Shown: in pieces, positions 1-10,809 of the stretch
Layout of the letters: each line of letters begins with the position of its first letter
How positions within the stretch are numbered: position 1 is the first letter of the stretch
Assembly: GCA_030762175.1 (NCBI GenBank)
Contig: CM060831.1
Span: 139,477,001-139,541,000 of the forward strand
From: Metallyticus violacea
Lineage: Eukaryota; Arthropoda; Insecta; Mantodea; Metallyticidae
Length of the DNA: 64,000 nucleotides
Direction of reading: 5' to 3'
Translations under genes and position numbers: made by a program
The notes under the pieces: model-generated
What the model was told of the DNA's origin: nothing
Database searches by the model: none
What the model saw: the letters and a program-made list of their open reading frames with translations, nothing else

Positions 1-1263
1 AACTTAGCGTAACTATACCACATGTGGCATCTTTTCCAGACCATTTTAAAACAGCTGAATAGAATGATTAAAAATTAGTGAAATTGGAGTGTTTCCTTGT
101 TTAAATTATGCTTTAGTGCTATGTTTCATTGTGAAAATTCCCACAATTTGCAACTATATCATAACTTGTGTTTGTTAGCAGTCGCATTATGCAACACTTC
201 ATTGAAATTGCTGATTTCTATAAAGAAAAAAGCTTTGGCATTTAATATCTAACATCAGTAAATGTATACAATTGACATACATGCATAGAAGAATGATACA
301 GAGTGGACCAAAATATAGGTAGTCAAAGATCATATATTTCGTTTTTACAAACGAAAATGCTATACTTGGTATGCCATGAGCTGAAGGAGCCAGACTTCTT
401 AGCATAAGTTTGATATGTGCATATATTATTTTCAATGTGTATCAGTATATCCTGAATATCTTCAAAACTAGTGATGTACTAGTGAAAGGCCTTGTCAATA
501 AGCAAAATGATCATTTCCTTGGTTGGAAAAAACTGGATAAATGAATGTACACTGAATCCATTACATATGAAGAAAGTGACAATGTGGGCTGCTCTGCCTT
601 CCCATGGTTTCATTGGTCTGTACTTCATTGGGAAGTAGAATTGTCACATCAGATAGTGTACAAGGAGCAAGTTTTTGAATGTTTTTTTCAGGGGGATTTG
701 GACACTTTTTTGTGCTGAACAACCTTGAAACACAAAAGCAAGTGTTTCAGCAAGATGGAGTAATCTCTCATACTGGTTATAGGAATAGGTGCAACTCCAA
801 CAGCTGTTTCCCAGTCGACTGATTTCTAGACACTTACATTTTCTATACCCTTCATGAATTTCTGATATGTCGTTGTGTGATGCATTTTCTATATGAATAC
901 TGAAAGAGCAGTGCTTCTTACTCATTGTCTTAGATAAACTTTGAGAAAACATTGAAACAGTTCTGCAAAGTGTAACAATCAACAGTGTGATGCTATGATC
1001 ACTAGGATAATAAGCTTTAGGATTATTTACATAGGAGTATTATGTACCAAATAAGACCCATGTAATGCGCAGGAGAACCATATTGAGGCCTCATTATATT
1101 GATTGCATTGCCTGCATTGACTACTTGAAGTTAAAGCCTTTGTCATTAGACTCTTTGAGTATGACATATTTTGAAAAGCTTTGTATTCTTCATGAAAAGA
1201 GCACAATATATTCAAAACGAAAATGAACTTAAATTTTCTTAAATTATTTTATCTATTTTGCAG
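1..1263. other. Intron or upstream DNA with no recognisable gene
   Basis: No conserved exon, RNA gene or repeat was recognised. It ends in a clear splice acceptor (ttttgcag, ending at 1263) that feeds the first visible exon of the + strand gene. Earlier exons of that gene probably lie left of the window. Confidence 0.5.
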
Positions 1264-1476
1264 CTTAAAAGATTGGACATGTCATTAACACAGGAAAAGT
1301 TATGGAACACAGCAATGATGCTTCTTTCCCCTCAGCAACGACTTGTTCCCTATCGTGTAGACATGTGGACAAGGCTTTGGGATCAGTTAGCAAAGTGCAC
1401 AGGAAAGGATGAGAAGCCCAGATTCCGGCCTAGTCATGTTGCTGACAAACTGATGGTTTCACTTGTCTGTTATCAG
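1264..1476 (+). CDS. Internal exon 1 of unrecognised conserved + strand gene
   Basis: The exon is 213 nt, 71 codons in phase 0, bounded by acceptor ttttgcag and donor tatcag|gtatgg. The peptide starts LKRLDMSLTQEKLWNTAMML, continues through LSPQQRLVPYRVDMWTRLW and ends with KLMVSLVCYQ. It is rich in amphipathic helix-like segments with an evolved-protein composition, unlike the low-complexity frames around it. It is the first of at least eight exons that join in frame to the stop at 23211-23213. I do not recognise the family. No catalytic motif, signal peptide or zinc site is visible; a helical scaffold or HEAT-like protein would fit but is only a guess. The true N-terminus lies outside the window. 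Confidence 0.82.
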
Positions 1477-2275
1477 GTATGGCATATTCCTTAGAATATA
1501 GTGACTCATGCAATATGTAGCGAGAATTTCCTAAAAAATGCAATATCTTTTTGTTTGAAATCAGATCCTACTTATTGGAGAATTAGTCAATCATGTAATG
1601 ATTGAATTTAATTGTGGTTTTATTCAAGAACTGTTCATTATAAATGTAAGGTGTAATCAACTTTCATGAAGGCAGATTCTGTAGAGGGGGAATGAATATG
1701 ACAAAAAATAAATAAATCTATAAGATTCAAAAATAAAAGAGTTTAAACAATTATGAAAGCCATTGTAATATATAGGACAATTAAGAAGTTAGGAAGGATT
1801 AGGGAAGAATTAATCTAAGACAAAACTGGGTGTTAGTTGAGAAACACGGTTGTTTTGCTGTAATGAAAATATTGCTGTTAGGCCTGTTGCTTTTACTGTT
1901 TAGTATGCTTAAAAGATTCTTGACAAACAAGTAGTAGTGTAAAAGAACATTATTGATTTTTACAGAATATCTTTGGCTTTGGTTAGGTTAGGTTCAGACA
2001 GTGACCAAGCATAATATTTTAGTTATACAGTGCCAGTATGGAGCAAGCAAAGCAGTGAGCCAAGAATTTTACTCATTTTATGTATTGCTCTTACAGCATT
2101 TGCACAAACAGCAAACAAAGAAAGCAAACGAATATAGCTTTGTTAATGGATTGTGTGTTTTTTCTATGCTGATATGCAAAATGAGCTTAATTTAATGGAT
2201 TTTACTAAAGTTATGTGTTATCTTTAAACTTATCATTTATATCGTTATAATAAACTTGAACACTTAATTTTGTTA

Positions 2276-2370
2276 ATAGAAACATTACAGTATACAGTAT
2301 GTAGTTCAACTAAATCATACAATAATATTAATTATATGATTGGCTTCACTTTACAAGTTCCAATTTACAT
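2276..2370 (+). repeat. Penelope-like element terminal fragment
   Basis: The segment agtatgtagttcaacta followed by aataatattaattatatgat recurs almost unchanged at 48091-48140, and more diverged at 26930-26965, 58750-58785 and 63615-63650. At those other places it is the outer end of a PLE with inverted arms. Only the end is left here, without a hammerhead core or coding sequence. Confidence 0.5.
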
Positions 2371-3670
2371 TTTAATTAAATTATTTATAATTTTATTTCT
2401 GTGCTGATAGTACAACATACAAATCAGCTGAATAAGGCTAACTCATGATACTCAGCAAAGCTTGAGAATTTGAATTGAAATTAGAATTGGAAGGATATAA
2501 AATGTTGATGCTTTTCTTGTATTACCTAACAAAGTTAATAAAAGATGTCCTGCAATTATGTTGGCTGCTAAACTTACAGATAGGGTTCCTGGTAGAATAA
2601 TGTTTCTAATTGTTTCAATACATACTATAAAAGGTATAAGAATACCAGGGGTAATGCATTCATGTCAGAATTTTTGTTATCTGTTTCAGACTGAGTTCTA
2701 AATATAAGCTAGCAATTAAATCTGCTGAAATAATGCACAAGTGTTATATGGAAAAGAAAATAATAAATCAGTGCTTTCATAACCTTAGGTAGAGTGATAC
2801 GAACCTCAGACCAATTATGAGTCTGTATCTTAGCGACCTCAGTCACTTGTGTTAGCTAAGCACTTGTTAATGCTATGTCAGAGAATAGACTGCAGTTCTT
2901 TCAATTTTCAAAAACACATCACGGTTAACATTAATTTTTGTTACACTCAGAATCAGAGTTAGCAAACAGATACTGTTCACTATGCAAGTAGCTACTGTTT
3001 AGCAGCATTCAGATGAAAATATATAAGCAAGTCAGGAATTATGCCTGACAAAGGGCTGTCTTTTCAGATGCAGCAAGTACAGCCCAGCTGGACTAACCTT
3101 TTATCCAGTATATATGTAATTATTAACTTCATGGTTTTCCATTTTTAGCTCAAATTGAAACTATTTCTGAGTGTTGACATGAAATTTATTGGTAACAGTG
3201 CGCTGCTTTGGCATGATTCTTACACCTGTATCCTCAATTCCATCAGAAGAATTTGGTTGCACTTGCAACCTGTAGAAGTCTGCTTTACACTTTGAAATAG
3301 CAAGTACAGCCAAAAGCTGAGAATTAGACATTTGACAGAAATGTGACTTTCAGACTTTGTTAGCTATAACAATTTTTAAATTTTACTTTTACTGATAAGT
3401 GATTTAGCTACTTGATTTATAGTCTGTAGCTATAGAAATACAAATTTTTATATTGTTAAGATATTACATTTAGCTGTGGCTATATTGAAGCAATTCGTGT
3501 AGCACTAATTTTTGTAGTTTCTGTTTTCTGTGGTGTCATTCTGATTCATAAGATGCATTATTGTATTTTGATAAAATGAGGTAGAAACAGTAAATCTTGT
3601 ATAAGTATATCAATATACTTTTTTAGAAGTTCATTTATGTATTATATGTTTGCTATAGTATCTCTAATGT

Positions 3671-3945
3671 ATTTTTGAATAGTGTTTAATGCTCATTTTT
3701 ACTGCTGAGGCATCACAGACTGGAACTGATGATATGAGATAAAGTGATACATTGGGAAAGGATATTCTTTTAAGAAAGGAAACATTCCAGGCATACTTTT
3801 ATGGTACCTCTGTATTGCCATTTATGAGAACTGAGGAAAACCTGAGGGAAAAAAACCTGTCAGGGAGGATAGTTCTGGCAGGAATCAAACCACAGACCTG
3901 TCGCTCACGAGTCTGCGCCTTAATGACCTTGGACACTCATGGCAG
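3671..3945 (-). mobile_element. SINE-1 copy (tRNA-derived, class II tRNA-like head)
   Basis: On the - strand the element starts with a decayed tRNA-like head (A box region near 3930, B box region near 3885). It continues with a CCTCAGTTCTCATAAATGG body and ends in the shared 3' block read here as agtgtttaatgctcattttt at 3681. A 10-bp direct repeat, tctctaatgt, flanks it at 3661-3670 and 3946-3955, as expected of a target-site duplication. It lies in the first visible intron of the + strand gene. Confidence 0.85.
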
Positions 3946-4197
3946 TCTCTAATGTGTTGTATTTTATGTTGAATGTGTTGTTTTTATTTTATCAGCCTTC
4001 TGTTGTGTAATAAATTTTCAAATTAAACTACGTATGTTGTGAAGTAGGGCTGCGCCAACTTTTTATGTCATGAGCCACCGTTGGTCTGGTAAAGCTGCAA
4101 CTAATTATTGGTATGCTGCATCCATCCCACATACTACATAATAATTAAGCAACTTAGAACATGTATTAAAAAATCAATGCAGAAGTGTTTCTTGCAG

Positions 4198-4241
4198 GTC
4201 ATAAGAGTCGGAATGGTTCCATCTGTAATTGTAGGACTAAT
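4198..4241 (+). CDS. Possible short exon with a frame conflict
   Basis: A strong acceptor (gtttcttgcag, ending at 4197) and a strong donor (at|gtaagt at 4242) bound 44 nt that read VIRVGMVPSVIVGL. The peptide looks like real coding sequence and would fit between exons 1264-1476 and 4357-4524. However, 44 nt is not a multiple of three while both neighbours are in phase 0, so inclusion would shift the frame into an early stop. One lost base at the donor (CTAATG|GTAAGT becoming CTAATGTAAGT) would explain this. It may be an assembly error, an allele, a skipped exon or chance. Confidence 0.35.
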
Positions 4242-4356
4242 GTAAGTTTCATGTTCCTTTTACTTTCCATATTCATGTGTCTGTTATTTGAATTTGTATC
4301 ATATATTTTAATATGGAAAACAATTAAGCAAGTAAACCACTAACATATTGTTGCAG

Positions 4357-4524
4357 CCAGAGGCGCTGTCTCGTTCAAGCACTCCTCTGTCACCAGGAAC
4401 TAGTTTAGTGGGTTCTGGCACATTAGCTGATCTTGCACAAATCACAACCAATCGTAAGGATGTACTGCCATTCTATGAAATGGAAAGCTGTACAGCCAGC
4501 AAACAGGAGCATGTTATATCTGTG
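4357..4524 (+). CDS. Internal exon of unrecognised + strand gene
   Basis: The exon is 168 nt (56 codons, phase 0 at both ends), bounded by acceptor atattgttgcag and donor tctgtg|gtaagc. The peptide begins with a Ser/Thr/Pro-rich linker (PEALSRSSTPLSPGTSLVG) and then becomes more ordered (TLADLAQITTNRKDVLPFYE). The linker looks like a disordered, possibly phosphorylated stretch between two helical regions. It joins in frame to the exon at 8025. The function is not recognised. Confidence 0.8.
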
Positions 4525-4901
4525 GTAAGCATTTACTTTATGCATTAATAATTCTCTTCTATTTAGCTGTGATAAATACCATATTTATGCACATCTAATG
4601 AGCTATTAAATTTAATGGACACCTCACATTTGAAACTTGAAATTATAAAAAAAGATTTTGGCATATTGTTGTGTGGCACCTTAAAGATAAGCGTGTCCAC
4701 TTCCTGAAACAATCAGAACATAGAATATATAAGTGAACTCTTGGAGCATGTAGGACAACATCCATCATTCATACTGTTAAGAGGACAGTTGGCATAGATC
4801 AAAGAAGAAAATGATATTTCTTAATGGTGCCAATAGTCACAAGTTGCCTGTTCTTCCTCCTTTCATGTAGAATTCCAAAACTTTTTCTTCAATATAAATA
4901 T

Positions 4902-4990
4902 TGTACTTACGAAGGTGTTGACAATGGAGGGGTAATATATTCTAAACTTAGGTATTCGTTTTTTTACTCTAAACTCTATTTACTTACTTA
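4902..4990 (+). repeat. PLE arm fragment, same family as the 61.7 kb hairpin
   Basis: The stretch ttacgaaggtgttgacaatg followed by gaggggtaatatattcta matches 61671-61708 (ttacgaagctgtagacaatg and onward), which is the left outer arm of the hairpin element at 61666-61870. Only this side is present, and no hammerhead core remains. Confidence 0.45.
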
Positions 4991-5465
4991 AAAGTAAGAC
5001 AGCATATGTCTTATGTCAGGATATTTTTTTGCGAGGACCAATGAATTTCTTTCCACTAGTTTTAGTTGCAAATAATGCCAATTTCTGTTGCCACCAGAAG
5101 CAAATGTTACTCTCAGCTACATTGAACTCCCTTCCTGCTTTTTGGTTACCATTTTTTTCACCATAAAGAATTACTTTACTCTTGAAATAGTATCATAAGC
5201 TGTATGCAATAATAGATAAACAATAAATGTAATGAAGTCGAGAATAACAGCAAACATTATAATGTAATAAACAATATATTTGAATGACGTTACCAGCAAA
5301 CTATGAAATGGAATGAAATCTATTACCTATTTGCCTTTTTTATCTCATAGATTTGGAGTATATAATAAGTAGAATTTATGCTTATAAATGTTTACTTTAT
5401 ACATTCACACCTGCATGAACTTATACTCTTGAAGCTATTAAAAAATAACAACACACCACTAACCA

Positions 5466-5640
5466 TTGGAATATATAGGAAACCTACCCAGTGACAATTA
5501 TATTGAAAATGATAGCTTTAATCCCAAACCTTGCCAGCATGCCATCCTCAACAGCCTCACGTATAGATTGGCGAATTATCATATAAAGAAGTCTGTATTA
5601 GTATCTGGATTGCTGTCCACCACTAAGAAATTAAGTAATG
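5466..5640 (+). pseudogene. Possible Penelope-like reverse transcriptase fragment
   Basis: The translation contains FNPKPCQHAILNSLTYRLAN. It resembles the motif downstream of the catalytic region in PLE reverse transcriptases (a His-rich start, then AxxNSLxxRL). It is about 55 codons with nothing matching on either side, so the assignment is tentative. PLE remnants elsewhere in the window make it plausible. Confidence 0.3.
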
Positions 5641-5849
5641 TAGGTTGAAAAATTCTAGTTTGACTCTGCATTCACCATCCCTGATACACAGAATAGTCAT
5701 TCCACATCTACTTATACAGAATGTAAAACAATTCAATTGCACAAATTCCAAGGGTTATAGAGAAACCAAAGAAGACAAGCATTTTGAGATAGGGGAGTTA
5801 TGGTTTGCAGATTCAAAATTCTCTCCAGTGGAATAAAACCTAATAAAGT

Positions 5850-8020
5850 TGGCATGTTATTCATCTTTCTTTTTGACTTGACTTACTAAGCATTATGGGA
5901 AATTAACTATTATTCTTCAGCATATTGAACAAAACTAAACAGCAATTACACTCAGAGAAAAAAGACAAGGGTTCAAATTTAAAAGAGTGTTTTTATTTTT
6001 TTAATGTTTATTATACTTTAAATTTAGTATTATTTTTAATGTTTATTTAATTTTTTAATTTTTTTATTTTAAATTTATTTATTTTTATTGTGAATAATGT
6101 AAAGTTTTTTATTTCTATAGCTTAGAATTAACTGTGCAATGTATGAGTGTAAAAGCTAATGAATTATAATATAAAAGAATTAAGGAAACTCAATTGGTGT
6201 GAACTATGTAAAAAATTAAAAATTAAAATTCCAAATCTGCCATAGTTGCCAAGGCTGTTGGCATCCAGTTTGTGCCTGATTGGTAAAGATGTCTGGAGAT
6301 GTTATTGGCCAAGGAAGCATATTGAAAGTACAAAGATGGTCTGAAATACCAGAGCTGCATTAGACTGAGCATAATCCTGCTGTAAAATGGGATTGTTAAG
6401 CTAGGTCAGGAAGGGAAGCACATGCAGTCGTAGCATTTCCCATAGTATCATATGAATCTCTACCATTGGGGAGCAGGAATCATAGAAAATGGCACTTACT
6501 AAGAAATATATATAGAAGTAATTTCCTGACTCAGATTCCGTGGTTGTCTATTACCAGAAAGAACCGTGATCAACACTGAATACCACTTATTGCCATTCCA
6601 CAAGTAAGCATGCTTCCTATTCCTGGCAGAAATTTTGATGAACTCTTTAATTCTTAAGTGTTGATGGAAAATGAATAAAGAGATACCACAATAGCAGACG
6701 CTAGTCTGCTAGATAATAGGATATGGCACTAATGGACAGGGGCATATCTGCAGATACCATGGCAATCTTTGGATGGTGCCCAGCAATGCCAATGGAGTGC
6801 TTACAGCCTGTTGCATGATGAAGCATTCCTTTCTTCTGGAGGGCTGATGATGTGAACCCAAATGTTATCATTTGCATGTATGCATGCATGTCCTCACGTT
6901 CCCACTGCTGCCAAAAGTAGCCAGAATGGTTCAAGTGCTGGGATGGTTATCACATGGTTATTAAATGCAGCCCCTCTCAAATTCCTTTAGTTGGATAAGG
7001 TTGTCAAATGTTTCTGGACATGACATACATTCATTTGACTTACCTCTGTAGACTCAAGTTGCTAAAAAGGTCCTATTCATGAGAGTGGAAAATATACACC
7101 CCTGATGATTCTTTTGCTCACACAATCTGAACCAAAACTTGTCAGCCTGTTCTGATACTATATCTGCATAATTTGTTTGTAATGTGCAATTTTTGCAAAA
7201 AAAAAAAAAAAAAAAAGTGCATTATTTATTGTTTCATATTTTTTCTTGTGATACTGAATATGAATTAATTTCCATTCAAACACAACAATATTGTACAATT
7301 GGCTTATTTCAATTATTTCTAAATTTAAGGGATATTATTACTAAGTTCTTATTATATTAGTATCAGTTATATTACAAAATAACTAACATACCTTACAACT
7401 TACATCATCAAAAGTTGCCTACCTATTTTGTTCCAGCCCCCATACATATAACAAGTTGTTGATGCATTGGGAACCAAACCATAATCAATTTCAATATTTC
7501 CATTCTTATTCTAATAATACTATTTTTTCTCTCTCTCTAATTCCCTGCTTCTCCTGTAATACTTTTAATCTTTCTCCACCATTTATTCCTAACTTTGCCC
7601 AAGTATTCTCCCATCGTTTTTATAGTTTTATCTCCTTTGAGTCCTAATATCTTTTTAATTTTCTACCTAAAATTTATTTCATTTCTCTTTTGAATCCTGT
7701 CTTCACCCCTTTGTTTGCTCACAATATAAAATGCTATAGTACTCATCAGATTTCCCACATGGGACATTCATTCCCATAGATTTTTCTCAGTCCTTTTAGA
7801 TTCCTTACTCCAGATCTGGGCCAAGCAAAACCTTTCCTTCCTAATTTATTCAAATTTTATCATACATAATAAAAATAAGAAAATGTAAAAACCAATGTAC
7901 TAGGGAACATATGACTGAAGAGTTGAAGCCACCCATCATGGCTACAGTGATGATTGTACAATTTATTCAATGTGAATGAAAAACATGTTTTACAATTTGT
8001 ATCATTGTTTCCGTTTTGGT
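5850..8020. other. Intron DNA without a recognised gene
   Basis: The stretch 5985-6115 is extremely A/T-rich. Bases 6230-6980 are clearly less AT-rich, with a 77-codon - strand frame (6701-6934), but show no motif I can name. A poly-A run lies at 7196-7216. Bases 7480-7850 are pyrimidine-rich on this strand, like the LINE-antisense regions, but no LINE motif could be read. Confidence 0.4.
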
Positions 8021-8024
8021 GCAG

Positions 8025-8218
8025 AATTTGAGAGAGTTAAGTATGCACCTCCTGAAGAACAGCTCAAGTAAGCAGGCTCAAACACCAATGCTAGTGCATG
8101 TTGTGGCAACACGTTATGTGGCAGCTCAGCTTGAGATGTCTAAACATGTTTGTCAGTGGCTCAGTACATGTGCTGGTGTTGATCCTCACCAGGAACAAGA
8201 ACGAGGCTTTGCACTCAT
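8025..8218 (+). CDS. Internal exon of unrecognised + strand gene
   Basis: The exon is 194 nt, entering in phase 0 and leaving two bases (AT) that the next exon completes to ATA (Ile). The acceptor is ggtgcag and the donor cactcat|gtaagc. The peptide includes NLRELSMHLLKNSSSKQAQT, then MLVHVVATRYVAAQLEMSK, HVCQWLSTCAGVDPHQEQER and GFAL. It is mostly helix-forming, with two Cys but no zinc-binding pattern. Exact phase agreement with 8373 supports both exons. The family is unknown. Confidence 0.85.
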
Positions 8219-8372
8219 GTAAGCTATTTATAACTTTGTATTAGAGACAAGCATATCTTAAAAAGATGTTGGTTAGGTAAATAATAATAATAATGATAAT
8301 AATAAGTAATTAAAAATTAAACTTGCCAAAATTGTTTAATAGCTTTGTCAGACTTTCTTTTTATGCTTTCAG

Positions 8373-8583
8373 AGATCAACTAGATGATGAAAGACGTCTT
8401 GTTCTTTTTACTCTTTTGGAGCGTTACTACTTTACAGTGGAATCATTAGCATTCCCACTTCCACAAGGATTTACATCTTTCTTTACTTATTTGGGTTATC
8501 GAACACTTTCTTTTTCCATGTTTCTCCAGTACCTGCAGAGGAATGTGTTTGAACTTCAGATTGATGCAATGAAAGCTATTATG
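8373..8583 (+). CDS. Internal exon of + strand gene with probable GC donor
   Basis: The acceptor is ttatgctttcag. The peptide is one of the best conserved-looking parts of the gene: [20 protein letters not shown], then [34 protein letters not shown] and [11 protein letters not shown]. The obvious GT donor (ggcag|gtaata, exon end 8587) leaves phase 1, but the next exon needs phase 0. Using the GC four bases upstream (attatg|gcaggt, exon end 8583) keeps the frame and joins ATG to GCT. The coordinates follow that reading. A (AAT)n repeat begins directly after the donor. The intron upstream is short (8219-8372). Confidence 0.8.
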
Positions 8584-8586
8584 GCA

Positions 8587-8589
<3 letters not shown>

Positions 8590-8639
<50 letters not shown>

Positions 8640-8655
8640 TAATAACAACAACAAT
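8590..8655 (+). repeat. (AAT)n microsatellite touching a splice donor
   Basis: About 15 AAT units grade into AAC units. The repeat starts two bases after the GT donor candidate at 8588 and occupies the 5' part of a 238-base intron. Confidence 0.95.
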
Positions 8656-8821
8656 TCTACAGTGAGGATATGTGAGTTATAGGGGCAAAGTGCCGCAAAC
8701 TGGGAAAAGCTAATATTAAGTCCATATAATGCATGTGCAGTTACCAGTTTGTAGTTTGAGTTAAGCCAACCATAATGTAGTTTTGAAAAGTAGTAAGGAT
8801 GTAACTACAATTTTCTTCCAG

Positions 8822-8981
8822 GCTCTTGTGCTGTGGTCTGCTGGAATTCTCATCTCTAGCAGAACACAGCAGACAGCCCGTAAAAAAATTGTAGTTACAC
8901 CCATGACTCCAGCCATGAAAGCCTACATTCTCTCAAGTGGTAAGGAGTTTGTGAGAAAATATCCTGGCAATCATGTTCCAG
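8822..8981 (+). CDS. Internal exon of unrecognised + strand gene
   Basis: The exon is 160 nt, bounded by acceptor ttttcttccag and donor gttccag|gtatag. It begins in phase 0 and leaves one G that the next exon completes to GAT. The peptide is ALVLWSAGILISSRTQQTAR, then KKIVVTPMTPAMKAYILSSG, KEFVRKYPGNHVP. It has a hydrophobic start followed by a basic patch. The hydrophobic run is too short to call a membrane span. The function is not recognised. Confidence 0.85.
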
Positions 8982-9004
8982 GTATAGAAATCTGTAAAAA
9001 CCAC

Positions 9005-9640
9005 CAAAAATAATCAGACTATTAGAAGTGGAGGTTTACTTAAATTCAAAAATTTAAAAATTGCTCTATTGGCATTAGTATTTCTTTTTTTATAACCAAA
9101 CTCAATATATTAAATAAAATAAGAAAAATAGTTTCTGAAAATCAGAAAAATCGGGCCATTAGGAGTGAGGGTATACCTGAAAGCCAAAATTTAAAACTGG
9201 GAGGGGGGGTCAAAGCAAAATTTTATTTTTAATGAAACTTCATATATGTCATTAAAATAAAAAAAAGTAAAATAATTTATGAAAATTATTAGGAGTGAGA
9301 GTTTACCTAATATCCAAAATTTAAAAATTTCTCTAGTGGCACAATATTTGTTTTTTCCAACAAAAATTGATATGTGCCATTTAAATAAAATAAAAAAAAA
9401 TAATTTCTGAAAATCAGGGAAATCTGACCATTAGGAGTGGAGGTTTACCTGAAATCCAATATTTAAAAATTGCTCTATTGGCACCAATATTTGTTATTTC
9501 TCAATAAAATTCAATATGTACCATTTGAATAAAATAAAAAAAATAGATTATGAAAATTAGGGAAATTGGACCATTAGGAGTAGAGGTATATCTGAAAATC
9601 AAAATTTAAAAAGTGCTCAAGCATTTAATTTTCTCTATAT
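9005..9640 (+). repeat. Tandem repeat array, about 130-143 bp period, five copies
   Basis: The anchor att-agnagtg occurs at 9021, 9158, 9288, 9430 and 9573 (spacings 137, 130, 142 and 143). Each unit contains a run like caaaatttaaaaattgctct, then an AT-rich part ending in aataaaataa. The copies are diverged, so the array is old. It fills the first third of the intron between exons 8822-8981 and 10261-10479. Confidence 0.85.
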
Positions 9641-10260
9641 TGTTTCAAAATAAAAGGACATATTAACTCAGTATATAAACTGCATTTATAGCAATGCATA
9701 TGTTTTATATTTAACTAAATCATTGTCATGAAGATAGCAACTGTGAAATATTAATCTAATGTGCATGTGAGAATTATATTTGTATGTAGCGCTTTAGTAA
9801 TACATTCTGAAAATGTTTGCATTACATGCTTTCACAATAATAAAATTGAAATGAAATGTCAAAGCCATTAAAATTGATGGAACTTTTAATTGTTTGTTGT
9901 TGATTGTGTATATGTTGCACTTGTTTTTAAATAATAGCATTAAGAATAAATTAATTGCTACACTGTATTCTAACATGAAATTTATTGAATTTAGAAGCAA
10001 CATAGCACCAAAGAAATTAAAAACTGTACAATATTCTTTCAGTTTTCACTGCCAGCATTGATATTATTAAAATAATTCTTTGCTGAATCATTTTGCCATT
10101 GTCAATAATTTAAATAATATTGTATATATTGTACAATAATAATTGTAAATAGTGTGTAGCAAAAGCTTTGTTTACAATTTTATTTAAACCCACAACTATG
10201 GCAAAATAAATTATTTGAATAATAAAAGTCTTACGTAAGTATTATTTTATTTTGTTTCAG

Positions 10261-10479
10261 ATACAGAAGATAATAAAGAAGGGGTGAAAAAAAAATTACG
10301 GCTGCTTCTTTTCCTACCTCGCTCCAGAGCCAAACGTTTACTTAACCAGTGGTCTCACCCAGTTAGTCTAATGATTCGAGCTCGTGAACATGCACTTAAC
10401 ATCCTTTCAGGAGTAGAGGGTTGTCATGGTCGAGGTCATCCAACACATAAAGCTAAGATCTCACACTTCAATTCTAGAG
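10261..10479 (+). CDS. Internal exon of unrecognised + strand gene
   Basis: The exon is 219 nt with acceptor attttgtttcag and donor tctagag|gtaaaa. Entering with one carried G, it reads DTEDNKEGVKKKLRLLLFLP, then RSRAKRLLNQWSHPVSLMIR and AREHALNILSGVEGCHGRGH, ending KISHFNSR plus one carried G. The start is acidic and is followed by a strongly basic helical stretch, possibly a nucleic acid or phosphoinositide contact (inference only). It joins in phase to the 72-nt exon at 16438. Confidence 0.87.
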
Positions 10480-10809
10480 GTAAAACAACTTAAACTCCAC
10501 TACTGTTTATGTTTACATATCTTAAATTCTGCTTATTTGAAGTGCATTACTTTTGTGCCATCCAAAACCATAATAATATTAGTAGATATAGATAGGCAAT
10601 CACTATCAATGTGTGGTAAACAGCTATTCCTTCATCTTGTTCTTATCACTTGTAACTTTTTACTAATACTTCACAAATTTGCACTTCCTTGCAAATGTTG
10701 CACTTGGTGGAATACCTACCTAATTCTAGCTGTGCTATACCATTTGGGAATTCTATTGTTAATCCTAAGATTACATAAACTTCTGTTTATTTTATAAACA
10801 TTTTTCCAT

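Noticed and set aside
1980..1995. Telomere-like ggttaggttagg, also acctaacctaacc at about 59229
   Set aside because: Only two to three units each; too short to indicate an interstitial telomere array.
8590..8682. Poly-asparagine protein end in the frame running past exon 8373-8583
   Set aside because: It is the (AAT)n intron microsatellite read through a splice donor.
10426..10797. 123-codon + strand frame overlapping exon 10261-10479
   Set aside because: It is in a different frame from the exon, continues into the intron and has a hydrophobic, AT-driven composition.
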